Origin: Bradyrhizobium sp. 21
GTDB taxonomy: Bacteria > Pseudomonadota > Alphaproteobacteria > Rhizobiales > Xanthobacteraceae
Assembly (NCBI RefSeq): GCF_023073335.1
Contig: NZ_JADPJG010000035.1
Location: 639,879-703,878 of the forward strand
Reading direction: 5' to 3'
Length of the DNA: 64,000 bases
Below are positions 25,879-34,022 of the stretch, one piece after another. The notes beneath the pieces are model-generated. The model did no database searches. It worked only from the letters and a program-made list of their open reading frames with translations, and had not been told where the DNA came from. Within the stretch, counting starts at the first letter, position 1, and every line of letters begins with the position of its first letter. The position numbers and the translations under genes are program-made.

Positions 25879-27945
25879 TCAGAACTCGCCGTGCAGCCGT
25901 CCCGAGAATACCGACACCGGGCCGCGATCAGCGTTGTAGGCGGGATTAGTGATGAGCTGATAGTCGGCGGTGAAGGTCAGCGCGTTGTTCAGCGCATAGG
26001 CGTAATAGGTCTCGAGCACCCGTTCGCGCCGGTAGTTGAGCTGGCCGTCGCCAATCAAGGGCCCGAAGCCGCCGGCGGCGATGAAGTCGCGATGGTCCGG
26101 CGACAGAGCATTGATGGCGCCGGCGATGCCGACGACGTCGTCGGGGCGGCCCCATCTGGTGCCCTTGACCGAGGCGCCCAGCGACAGGCTGCGGTCGATG
26201 TCGGTGAAGGCCATGATCTCGTTGCGGCCGTCGTTCCAGCTCCAGCGGCCGAACACGCCGATGTCGTCGGTGACGGCCTGTTCGACATTGAGCGCGTAGC
26301 CGTATTTGAGGCGGCCGCGGCGGGTCTGGCGGATGTCGACACCGAACGCCGGATTGTCCAGCGTGTCGCGATAGCTGCCGGAATAGGCGCTGTTGACGAA
26401 GCCGAGCGTGCGCAGCTTGCCGGGCTGGCCGAACAGCGAGTAACGCGTCTCGAGCTCCACGACATATTCTCCGCGGCGGCCGATGTTCATGTCGAAATTG
26501 TTCGAGTTGGATACCGCGTCCATCAGGAAGTAGCCGGCGCGCAAAGCCCATTGCTTCTGGTTCAATTCGGCGGTGGCGCCGTATCCGAGGCCGAGCTTGT
26601 CGGCGGCATAGTCGAAAGCACCGGAGGCCCAGATCGACCAGTTCATGAAATCCTTGCGCGGGTCGTGCGCGTAGGAATTGCCGTCGAACACGTCGACCAC
26701 CGAGAGCTTTCCGACCTGCAGAGTCAGACGCGACACGTCGGCCTTGCCGGCCAGCTGAAACTGGCCGCTGGCAAGCTCCTCCTGCTCGCCGCCGAAGCCA
26801 AACGTGTGGCGCACGAACAGTCGCGAGGGGTTGAAATGCGGATAGGGGAAGCCGGATTTTTGCGCTTCGCCGTTGGGGAAGCCCGCGGCGCCCGTCGTGT
26901 TGTTGAAGCCGAAACCCTGCAGCAGCTCGGGATTGAAATAGACCTCGCCCCCATCCCACAGCCGCGCATTCAGATAGAGCGAGTTGCTCCAGGTCTGCTG
27001 GAAGTCCGGCGACGGGAGCAGGCTGTTCGTTCCGGTATAGGGCGCGTGGAACGCGGGGTAGCCCTGCCCCAGCACCGTCGACTGGCCGTGAATCTCCCAG
27101 CGGCTGGACTCGGTGTCCGTCACATCCGACTTCGGATTGTAGGTCGGCACGCCCGGCCAGTCGATCTTGCGATTGAGGCCGATCCGCAGGCTCTGGAAAT
27201 CCATCGAGGACGAATATTGCGCGCCGGAGGGGAAGGTGACGTGGGCGTTCTCGAACTTGCTGTAGAGATATTCCAGCCGGGCGCTCCAGTGCGGCGCGAA
27301 GGCATATTCGACGCCGCCGCCGGCGATCCAGCCGAACCGCGTGTTCAACACCTTTTCCTCGTTGCCGCCTGCAGGTGTCGAGAGGAAGCGCTCACCTGCA
27401 AAAGCGGCGCCGCCGGTCGCGTAGAACAGAAAGGCGCCGCTGGTGTAGCCGAGCCGCGCGCGCAGGCTCGCGACATAGTCCCAACGTTCCTCCGCGCTCG
27501 ACAGCGCGGTCGCAGCCGACGACACCACATGGTTGGAAGGCAGATAGTTGGGAAAGGAGATGTCGCCTTCGACGCCGAGCAGGAAGCCCGAATTAAGCCG
27601 CCAGTTGTAGCCGGTCTGTACGCCGCCGGTCGCGCCGGTGAATCCATGATTGTCGGTCGCGACCGTGGGATCGGTCAGCGTGGCCGAGGACGTGCCCCGG
27701 GTGAAACCGGCATGCGCACCGATGTAGAGGCCGGTCCAGTCATAGACGGCCTTCAGCGCCGGTGCCTTCAACGGCAGATCAGCCGCGCGACTGGCGGCCG
27801 GAAAAGCCAATACGCCCGAGGCAATCGCCGCGGCCGTCTGCAAATACTTGTAACGGTGACCTCTCAACGTCAAAACCCACGCCCCCAAACGCAGATGTGT
27901 CCCACCCGCCGCGATATCCCTGCCGATTCGCGGCGACCCTGTCAT
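25879..27945 (-). CDS. Fused outer-membrane protein: Omp25-like barrel + OprB-type porin
   Basis: A 688-residue outer-membrane protein. A signal-like segment (LQTAAAIASGVLAFPAASRA) leads into an eight-stranded Omp25/RopB-like barrel (about residues 60-265; WTGLYIGAHAGFTRG, WSARLEYLYSKFENA). A carbohydrate-selective OprB-type domain follows to the C-terminus (WEIHGQSTVLGQGYPAF, RLFVRHTFGFGGEQE, ETYYAYALNNALTFTADYQL) and ends in phenylalanine (HGEF), as outer-membrane barrels do. It would let sugars or other solutes diffuse in. The exact start is uncertain: the ATG at 27945 gives a long pre-signal stretch, and a TTG at about 27867 would give a normal signal peptide. Confidence 0.85.
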   Translation of the reverse strand: MTGSPRIGRDIAAGGTHLRLGAWVLTLRGHRYKYLQTAAAIASGVLAFPAASRAADLPLKAPALKAVYDWTGLYIGAHAGFTRGTSSATLTDPTVATDNHGFTGATGGVQTGYNWRLNSGFLLGVEGDISFPNYLPSNHVVSSAATALSSAEERWDYVASLRARLGYTSGAFLFYATGGAAFAGERFLSTPAGGNEEKVLNTRFGWIAGGGVEYAFAPHWSARLEYLYSKFENAHVTFPSGAQYSSSMDFQSLRIGLNRKIDWPGVPTYNPKSDVTDTESSRWEIHGQSTVLGQGYPAFHAPYTGTNSLLPSPDFQQTWSNSLYLNARLWDGGEVYFNPELLQGFGFNNTTGAAGFPNGEAQKSGFPYPHFNPSRLFVRHTFGFGGEQEELASGQFQLAGKADVSRLTLQVGKLSVVDVFDGNSYAHDPRKDFMNWSIWASGAFDYAADKLGLGYGATAELNQKQWALRAGYFLMDAVSNSNNFDMNIGRRGEYVVELETRYSLFGQPGKLRTLGFVNSAYSGSYRDTLDNPAFGVDIRQTRRGRLKYGYALNVEQAVTDDIGVFGRWSWNDGRNEIMAFTDIDRSLSLGASVKGTRWGRPDDVVGIAGAINALSPDHRDFIAAGGFGPLIGDGQLNYRRERVLETYYAYALNNALTFTADYQLITNPAYNADRGPVSVFSGRLHGEF

Positions 27946-28135
27946 CAGGTCTCAGGTGCGCCCGCGATCGGCCGAGATGATCTCGATCCGGCGCGGTTTC
28001 TTCCCAAGCCCCTGAGCTTGTTGCGAACCTTATTGCGATTAATTCGCAATAGCAACTGACGCGGATTGCCGCAGAGGATGGTTCGCATCTCGGTGTGACG
28101 CGACTGCAACAAATTCCCGAGGCCCAAAAATGAAT

Positions 28136-28167
28136 GACCCCGCCCGGGGGGACAGCCGGGCGGGGTC
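28136..28167 (-). terminator. GC-rich hairpin, probable terminator of the 28244-28507 gene
   Basis: A 12-bp perfect stem (GACCCCGCCCGG and its complement) with an eight-base loop. On the minus strand it is followed by ATTCATTTTT, a short T-run. It stands about 77 bases after the stop codon of the small glycine-rich protein gene. The remainder of the gap 27946-28243 shows no gene. Confidence 0.6.
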
Positions 28168-28243
28168 GGGGGCACGACACGGGGTGGATGAGGCGCCCGT
28201 GTCGGACGCAGGATCCACGTGAGATCGGCCTCAGGTACCTAGA

Positions 28244-28507
28244 TCAGTAGCAACTGCGCACGCGGCCGATGAACTGGCCGTAGGCGTTGTACTGGGCGAC
28301 CCAGCCGCAGCGGTGATAGCCGTAGTAATAGGGGTCATTGTTGGCCGCGATCGCGCTGCCGACGACGGCGGCGGTGGCGATGCCCAGACCGACACCGACG
28401 CCCCAGCCCAGCGGCTTGGCTTCGGCCTGCGAGGTGGTGGACACGATGCTGCCGGTGACAGCGAGGGCAGCGAGAGCGACGGCGGCAATCCTGATCTTGA
28501 TCGACAT
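28244..28507 (-). CDS. Small secreted/membrane protein, glycine- and tyrosine-rich
   Basis: An 87-residue product from the ATG at 28507. A signal peptide (MSIKIRIAAVALAALAVTGS) is followed by a Gly/Ala hydrophobic stretch (GWGVGVGLGIATAAVVGSAI) and a Tyr-rich tail with two cysteines (PYYYGYHRCGWVAQYNAYGQ ... VRSCY). The function is unknown; this type of small exported protein is common in Bradyrhizobium. It is transcribed alone and followed by a probable terminator. Confidence 0.72.
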   Translation of the reverse strand: MSIKIRIAAVALAALAVTGSIVSTTSQAEAKPLGWGVGVGLGIATAAVVGSAIAANNDPYYYGYHRCGWVAQYNAYGQFIGRVRSCY

Positions 28508-28646
28508 GTGAAACTCCATCCGGGTTGAGGCGGTCCGTTGTGGCCCGCGTGCCCAGTTGGACGGAGGCTCCCCGAATCCGGTTCGAAGGCCACGAATCCG
28601 CTCGTGGAGCCCGGCTCTTTCCCGAATGATTCCAGATGGATGGGAG

Positions 28647-29453
28647 CTAGCCGAGGGGGCCTTTGGCGAGCCTGTTCACGTCGAAGTTATCAACTTCACT
28701 CAGCAGCTCGCAGAAGGCGTGGGCGCCCTGGTCGATCAGCTGCTCGCCCTTCTCGGCGACGGCCAGCGTCGCGTTGCCGACGGCGCCGCTGGCGTGGAGA
28801 TCCTGGGCCTGCCAGGCGAACGGTGCGGGCCGCTGCGTCGACAGCCAGCGATATTCCTTTTCCATCGCGATGCTGCTCGCGGGAAAATCCGCGATCGCAT
28901 CAACGCGCACCTGATCGGGATAGCGCGCCAGCATGATCGAGGTTTCGACCGCGCCGCCATGGATGCCGTGGCGGACTTCATCGGCCGAAAACAGTTTGTC
29001 CGCGCCCGACAGGCGCGACCACGACGTCGTCACCACGAACAGCTTGTGATGCGCGCGCAGATCCTGCGCGATCAGCATCATCGCCGCGCTGTTGCCGCCA
29101 TGGCTGGTGATGATGACGAGCTTCTTCAATCCGCGCCGCGCGACGTCCTCGCCGATTGCGGTCCATCGCTTCAGCGCGATGTCAGTCGGCAGCGTCTGCG
29201 TGCCGGGATAGTCGATATGCTCGGTGGAAATCCCGACCGGTTCAACGGGCAGGAAGATCGCCGGGACGTCCGCGGGCAACAGCTCGCGCACGCGCGCGAG
29301 ATAGACGTCCGCGATCAGCACGTCGGTTGTGAGCGGCAGATGCGGGCCGTGTTGCTCGGTCGCCGCCAGCGGCAGCACCGCGATCCAGCGCGACGGTTCC
29401 GAGGGGGCCGTCGCGGCCCAGCGGATCTCGGTCCAGTCGCGAGAAGGCATCAT
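28647..29453 (-). CDS. Creatininase-family amidohydrolase
   Basis: About 268 residues from the ATG at 29453 (an earlier GTG is possible but lacks a ribosome-binding site). Metal-binding creatininase motifs are visible: LPLAATEQHGPHLPLTTDV near the start, VIITSHGGNSAAMM in the middle, and HGIHGGAVETSIML towards the end. Family members hydrolyse cyclic amides such as creatinine, or the formamide bond in riboflavin and coenzyme biosynthesis. It is divergent from an NMT1-type importer, so it may act on the imported amide. Confidence 0.86.
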   Translation of the reverse strand: MMPSRDWTEIRWAATAPSEPSRWIAVLPLAATEQHGPHLPLTTDVLIADVYLARVRELLPADVPAIFLPVEPVGISTEHIDYPGTQTLPTDIALKRWTAIGEDVARRGLKKLVIITSHGGNSAAMMLIAQDLRAHHKLFVVTTSWSRLSGADKLFSADEVRHGIHGGAVETSIMLARYPDQVRVDAIADFPASSIAMEKEYRWLSTQRPAPFAWQAQDLHASGAVGNATLAVAEKGEQLIDQGAHAFCELLSEVDNFDVNRLAKGPLG

Positions 29454-29495
29454 CGAGGTTTCTTTGCCCGAATTTGTCACGTATTTTGGGGTTAC

Positions 29496-29530
29496 CAGGG
29501 GACGCGGGCCAGGCCGGCTCGCGTCCCCTG
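29496..29530. promoter_or_regulatory. 11-bp perfect inverted repeat in a divergent promoter region
   Basis: CAGGGGACGCG (29496-29506) and its exact complement CGCGTCCCCTG (29520-29530), with a 13-base spacer. It lies between the creatininase and ABC-binding-protein genes, about 43 bases before one start and 62 before the other. As a terminator it would make no sense between two starts, so an operator for an unlinked regulator is the better guess. Confidence 0.5.
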
Positions 29531-29592
29531 ATATCTTGCGGTTTTATCGCGTTGGCTTGGCATCGGCTAGAAGTGATCGACGGAGTCCCATC

Positions 29593-30615
29593 ATGAGCCC
29601 CTCCCATCTGCGGCGAGCGTTAACGGCGGGCTTGATGGCCGCTTTCGTCTCGGTGGCCCCGGCGCGTGCCGAGACGCTGGACAAGGTCACCTTCGGCACC
29701 AATTGGGTCGCCGAGGCCGAGCATGGCGGCTTCTTCCAGGCCGTCGCCGACGGCACCTACAAGAAATACGGGCTCGACGTCACCATCGTCCCCGGCGGTC
29801 CGAACGAGAACAACCGGATGCTGCTGATCGCCGGCAAGATCGATTTCTTCATGGCCGCGAACACGCTGATGTCGTTCGACGCGGTCGCCAACAACGTTCC
29901 GGTCGTCACGATCGCCGCGGTCTTCCAGAAGGATCCGCAGGTGATGCTGACGCAGCCGGATGCGAAGGTCGGCAAGATCGAGGACCTCAAGCCGCTGACG
30001 CTGTTCGTCTCCAAGGAGGGCATGACCAGCTATTTCCAGTGGCTGAAGTCCGAATACGGTTTCAGCGAGAAGAACGTCCGGCCCTACAATTTCAATCCAC
30101 AGCCCTTCATCGCCAATCCCAAGAGCGCGATGCAGGGTTACGTCACCTCCGAGCCCTTCGCGGTCGAGAAAGCCGCCGGCTTCAAGCCCAACGTGCTTTT
30201 GCTCGCCGATTCCGGCTTCAACACCTATTCGACCCTGATCGAGACCCGCCGCGACGTGGTCGAGAAGAAGCCGGATCTGGTGCAGCGCTTCGTCGATGCC
30301 TCCATGGTCGGCTGGTACAATTACATCTACCGCGACAATTCCGCGGGCAATGCCATGATCAAGAAACTCAATCCGGAGATGACCGACGATCTGCTCGCCT
30401 ATTCCGTCGCCAAGATGAAGGAATACGGAATCGTCGATTCCGGCGACAGCTTGAAGAACGGCATCGGCGCGATGAGCGACGAGCGCTACACCTCCTTCTT
30501 CAACAAGATGGTGAAGGCCGGCGTCGTGAAGGGCGATCTCGACTTCCGCAAATCCTACACGCTGCGCTTCGTCAACAAGGGCGTCGGCGTCGAGCTGCGC
30601 CCGAGCAAGCCGTAA
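29593..30615 (+). CDS. ABC transporter substrate-binding protein, NMT1/ThiY type
   Basis: A 340-residue periplasmic protein with signal peptide MSPSHLRRALTAGLMAAFVS (cleavage after ARA). The NMT1 fold starts VTFGTNWVAEAEHGGFFQAV and contains PGGPNENNRMLLIAGKIDFF. The overall character resembles ThiY/THI5-like proteins that bind pyrimidine compounds. The start ATG follows GGAG. It is the first gene of an operon with the ATPase, permease, dehydrogenase and inhibitor genes. The ligand is unknown; the divergent creatininase hints at a cyclic amide. Confidence 0.88.
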   Translation: MSPSHLRRALTAGLMAAFVSVAPARAETLDKVTFGTNWVAEAEHGGFFQAVADGTYKKYGLDVTIVPGGPNENNRMLLIAGKIDFFMAANTLMSFDAVANNVPVVTIAAVFQKDPQVMLTQPDAKVGKIEDLKPLTLFVSKEGMTSYFQWLKSEYGFSEKNVRPYNFNPQPFIANPKSAMQGYVTSEPFAVEKAAGFKPNVLLLADSGFNTYSTLIETRRDVVEKKPDLVQRFVDASMVGWYNYIYRDNSAGNAMIKKLNPEMTDDLLAYSVAKMKEYGIVDSGDSLKNGIGAMSDERYTSFFNKMVKAGVVKGDLDFRKSYTLRFVNKGVGVELRPSKP

Positions 30616-30680
30616 CGCATGCCGAGATTTATCCGAGATGCGGCGGCGTCGCGACCGAGCCCCGCAACAGCCAACGATCA

Positions 30681-31496
30681 ATGGTAGAGCGCAAAACTTC
30701 GCCCGGGGTCGAGTCCGGCCTGACCGCCCTGGCCGTCAGCCTGCGCGGCGTGACGAAGACCTATGATAACGGCGTGATGGCGCTCGGCCCGCTCGATCTT
30801 GCGGTGCGCAAGGGCGAGTTCATCTCGCTGCTGGGTCCGTCCGGTTGCGGCAAGTCCACCGCGCTGCGCATCATCGCCGAGCTCAGTGCGCCGTCATCGG
30901 GCGCTGTGCGGGTGGCACGCCATCAGGGACCCGAGCAGCCAGGTCACGGCATCGGCTTCGTGTTTCAGGAGCCGACCCTGATGCCCTGGACCAGCGTGCG
31001 CGAGAATGTGCGGCTGCCGCTGAAGCTTGCGCACGTGCCCAAGGCCGAGTCGCGCGCGCGCGCCGATGCGGCGCTGGCCAGCGTCGGGCTTGCCGATTTC
31101 GCCGAGGCTTTCCCGCGGGAGCTCTCCGGCGGCATGAAGATGCGGGTGTCGCTGGCGCGCGCGCTGGTCACAGATCCCGATATCCTCCTGATGGACGAGC
31201 CGTTCGCGGCGCTCGACGAGATCACGCGGTTCCGTCTCAACAACGATCTGCTGGCGCTGTGGCGCAGCCTTCGCAAGACCGTCATCTTCGTCACTCATTC
31301 GGTGTTCGAATCCGTCTATCTGTCGCAGCGCGTGGTGGTCATGACGGCGCGGCCCGGCCGCATCCAGGCCGACATCCGCATCGAGACGGTCGAGCCGCGG
31401 GCCGAGGAGTTTCGCACCTCTGCCGCCTATTCCGACTATTGCCGCAGGGTCTCAGCGGCGCTGGCGCCATCTTATTCGGGGCAGTCGACGCTATGA
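30681..31496 (+). CDS. ABC transporter ATP-binding protein
   Basis: A 271-residue ATPase with Walker A GPSGCGKS, signature LSGGMKMRV, Walker B ILLMDEPFAALDE and H-loop FVTHSVFESVYL. The stop codon overlaps the permease start (ATGA). It is of the SsuB/TauB type and partners the binding protein at 29593. The ATG at 30681 has a weak ribosome-binding site, but no better start precedes the ABC domain. Confidence 0.92.
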   Translation: MVERKTSPGVESGLTALAVSLRGVTKTYDNGVMALGPLDLAVRKGEFISLLGPSGCGKSTALRIIAELSAPSSGAVRVARHQGPEQPGHGIGFVFQEPTLMPWTSVRENVRLPLKLAHVPKAESRARADAALASVGLADFAEAFPRELSGGMKMRVSLARALVTDPDILLMDEPFAALDEITRFRLNNDLLALWRSLRKTVIFVTHSVFESVYLSQRVVVMTARPGRIQADIRIETVEPRAEEFRTSAAYSDYCRRVSAALAPSYSGQSTL

Positions 31497-32311
31497 ACGC
31501 GCAAGCTGCCGTCAGCGCAAAACCGTCCGGCGCACAACGCGCATTGCGCTTCGTGCTGCCCGTCATCGTATTCGCGGCGGGACTTCTCGCCTGGGAACTC
31601 GTGGTCCGCATCAAGGACATCCCGCCTTACGTGCTGCCGGCGCCCTCAATCATATTCCTGACGCTGATCAAGGACTGGGCGGTGCTGTCACAATCGCTCG
31701 CCGCGACGCTGCTGACCACGCTTGAAGGTTTTGTCGCAGCCAGCGTCGGCGGCATCGCGCTGGCGCTGCTGTTCAACCAGTCCAGATGGGTCGAAGCGTC
31801 GCTATTCCCCTATGCCGTGGTGCTTCAGGTCACGCCTGTCATCGCGATCGCGCCGCTGCTGCTGATCTATCTGGAGCAGCAGACCGCGGTCGTCATCTGC
31901 GCCTTCATCGTCGCTTTTTTCCCGGTGCTGTCCAACACCACGCTCGGGCTCAACTCGGTCGATCGCAACCTTTCAGGCCTGTTCCAGCTCTATGGCGCCT
32001 CGCCACAGCAGACGCTGCGCTTTCTCAAGCTGCCGGCGGCGCTACCCTATATTCTCGGCGGCCTGCGCATTGCCGGCGGCCTGTCGCTGATCGGCGCGGT
32101 CGTGGCCGAGATCGCGGCGGGAACGGCGGGCGCGGGCTCCGGGCTGGCCTACAGGATCGCCGAATCCGGCTATCGATTGAACATACCCCGCATGTTCGCG
32201 GCGCTGCTGTTGTTGTCGCTGGCCGGGATTGTCATCTATGGGGTGCTGGCGCTAGTTTCCCACCTCGTTTTACGGCGCTGGCACGAGAGCGCGCTTGGAA
32301 AGGACAACTGA
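31493..32311 (+). CDS. ABC transporter permease
   Basis: A 272-residue inner-membrane protein with six probable helices and the EAA-loop region (LYGASPQQTLRFLKLPAALP). The start overlaps the ATPase stop by four bases, and its stop overlaps the dehydrogenase start by one base (TGATG). Tight coupling shows that transport and the downstream dehydrogenase are expressed together. Confidence 0.92.
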   Translation: MNAQAAVSAKPSGAQRALRFVLPVIVFAAGLLAWELVVRIKDIPPYVLPAPSIIFLTLIKDWAVLSQSLAATLLTTLEGFVAASVGGIALALLFNQSRWVEASLFPYAVVLQVTPVIAIAPLLLIYLEQQTAVVICAFIVAFFPVLSNTTLGLNSVDRNLSGLFQLYGASPQQTLRFLKLPAALPYILGGLRIAGGLSLIGAVVAEIAAGTAGAGSGLAYRIAESGYRLNIPRMFAALLLLSLAGIVIYGVLALVSHLVLRRWHESALGKDN

Positions 32312-33300
32312 TGACCACCGGTTCGATTTCGTCCGAAAAGATCGACCTTTTGATTTATGGGCCGGTCCGGCCGATCCTCGAGAACGGTTTTTCCGATCAT
32401 TTCGTCGTGCACAAGGCCGAGACCCGAGGCGACCTCGAGCGTTTGACGCCGGCCATCCGCGAAAAGATCCGCGGCATGGCGGTGACCTACCACATGGTGC
32501 GTGCCGACAAGGATTTGCTGTCGCAATTGCCCAAGATCGAGATGGTCGCAAGCTTCGGCGTCGGTTACGACCATGTCGACGCCAAATACGCCGCCGAGCA
32601 CAATATCATCGTCACCAACACGCCCGACGTGCTGACCGAGGAGGTCGCCGACGTTGCGATGGGCCTTCTGATCTCCACCGTGCGCGAGTTCATCAAGGCC
32701 GACCGTTATGTGCGCTCCGGCCTCTGGCAGACCCAGAACTATCCGCTCAGCGTCGGCTCGCTGCGCGACCGCAAGGTCGGCATCGTCGGCATGGGCCGGA
32801 TCGGCCAGGCGATCGCGCGCCGGCTCGACGCATCGCTGGTGCCGGTGGTCTATCACACGCGCAATCCGTCCAAGGACGTCTCCTACAAGCACTACCCTGA
32901 CCTGATCGAGATGGCGAAGGCCGTGGATACGCTGATGGTGATCGTGCCCGGCGGCGCCGCTACCGAAAAGATGGTCGATGCCGAGGTGCTCAAGGCGCTC
33001 GGCCCGCGCGGCGTGCTGGTCAACGTCGCGCGCGGCTCTGTCGTCGACGAGCAGGCGCTGGTCCAGGCGCTGAAATCAGGCACCATCCTCGCTGCCGGTC
33101 TCGACGTGTTCGCGGCCGAGCCGAACGTGCCGGACGAGCTCAAGACCATGCAGAACGTCGTGCTGCTGCCGCATATCGGCTCGGCCTCGGTGGTGACGCG
33201 CAACGCGATGGACCAGCTCGTGGTCGACAACCTCAAGTCCTGGTTCGCCGGCAAGGCGCCGTTGACGCCGGTCGCCGAAACGCCGTTCAAGGGGCGCTGA
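32311..33300 (+). CDS. D-isomer-specific 2-hydroxyacid dehydrogenase
   Basis: A 329-residue NAD(P)-dependent enzyme that interconverts a 2-hydroxy acid and a 2-oxo acid (glyoxylate/hydroxypyruvate reductase-like). It has the NAD-binding motif VGIVGMGRIGQAIARRL, the catalytic arginine region NVARGSVVDEQAL, the glutamate in FAAEPNVPDEL and the histidine in LLPHIGSAS. It is coupled to the upstream permease and the downstream inhibitor gene by one-base overlaps (TGATG). It may act on a metabolite of the imported compound. Confidence 0.91.
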   Translation: MTTGSISSEKIDLLIYGPVRPILENGFSDHFVVHKAETRGDLERLTPAIREKIRGMAVTYHMVRADKDLLSQLPKIEMVASFGVGYDHVDAKYAAEHNIIVTNTPDVLTEEVADVAMGLLISTVREFIKADRYVRSGLWQTQNYPLSVGSLRDRKVGIVGMGRIGQAIARRLDASLVPVVYHTRNPSKDVSYKHYPDLIEMAKAVDTLMVIVPGGAATEKMVDAEVLKALGPRGVLVNVARGSVVDEQALVQALKSGTILAAGLDVFAAEPNVPDELKTMQNVVLLPHIGSASVVTRNAMDQLVVDNLKSWFAGKAPLTPVAETPFKGR

Positions 33301-33992
33301 TGCCAGTTCTTCGGGTCGTTGCATTCGCCGTCGCGGCCTGCTTGGCCGCGATCGGCATTGCGCGTGCGCAGGATGCGACGACCCTGAAGAAGGAGATGGT
33401 CGGGCAGTGGGAGCTCTCGACCACCGAGCGCAGCAAGACCTGCGTCGTCACGATGAAGAGCGATGCCGCAGGCCAGGGCTTCAAGCTGGAGCTGGAGCCG
33501 GCCTGCAAGGCCGCATTGCCATTCACCAAGGACATCGTCGCCTGGAGCGTCAGGGGTCTCGACATCGTCCGCTTGCAGGATGCGAGCGGTGAGTCCGTGA
33601 TCGACTTCACCGAGGTCGAGGCCGGCATCTTCGAGGGCCTGCGGCAGGGCGAGGGCGTCTACATCCTGCAGGATCTCGCCGCCGCCCGCTCGATGGCGAA
33701 GTCGATGGACCAGATGATCGGCGACTGGTCGATCGTGCGCGGCAACGGCCAGCCGGTGTGCGGACTGACGCTGACCAACACGGAAGCCGGGCCCGACAAT
33801 TTCCAGGTCTTCCTCAAGCCGAAATGCGATGCGGCCATCGCGCAGTTCAACCCGACGCAATGGCGGCTCGAGCGCGGCCAGATCATTTTGATGTCGAAGG
33901 CCGGTGAGGCCTGGCAGTTCGAGGCCGACGACAACGCGCAATGGCGGCGCATCCCCGACACCGCCGATCCCCTGATCATGCTGCGTCAATAG
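33300..33992 (+). CDS. Secreted AprI/Inh-type metalloprotease inhibitor, two tandem domains
   Basis: A 230-residue protein with signal peptide MPVLRVVAFAVAACLAAIGI (cleavage after ARA). Two copies of the Inh barrel follow, at about residues 33-120 and 138-225. Each begins GxW and has two cysteines about 25 residues apart and a late tryptophan (VGQWELSTTERSKTCVV and IGDWSIVRGNGQPVCGL). Classic Inh proteins have one domain and inhibit serralysin-type proteases. No such protease is encoded here. The start overlaps the dehydrogenase stop (TGATG). Confidence 0.82.
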   Translation: MPVLRVVAFAVAACLAAIGIARAQDATTLKKEMVGQWELSTTERSKTCVVTMKSDAAGQGFKLELEPACKAALPFTKDIVAWSVRGLDIVRLQDASGESVIDFTEVEAGIFEGLRQGEGVYILQDLAAARSMAKSMDQMIGDWSIVRGNGQPVCGLTLTNTEAGPDNFQVFLKPKCDAAIAQFNPTQWRLERGQIILMSKAGEAWQFEADDNAQWRRIPDTADPLIMLRQ

Positions 33993-34022
33993 GCGCCGCC
34001 ACTTTGGCCGCGGAGATCCGAA

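Noticed and set aside
25033..28059. A very long open frame (about 1000 codons) on the plus strand across the porin gene
   Set aside because: It is antisense to the porin and TauE genes and rich in Arg and Ala as in GC-rich mirror frames. It has no domain, and the real proteins on the other reading are unmistakable.
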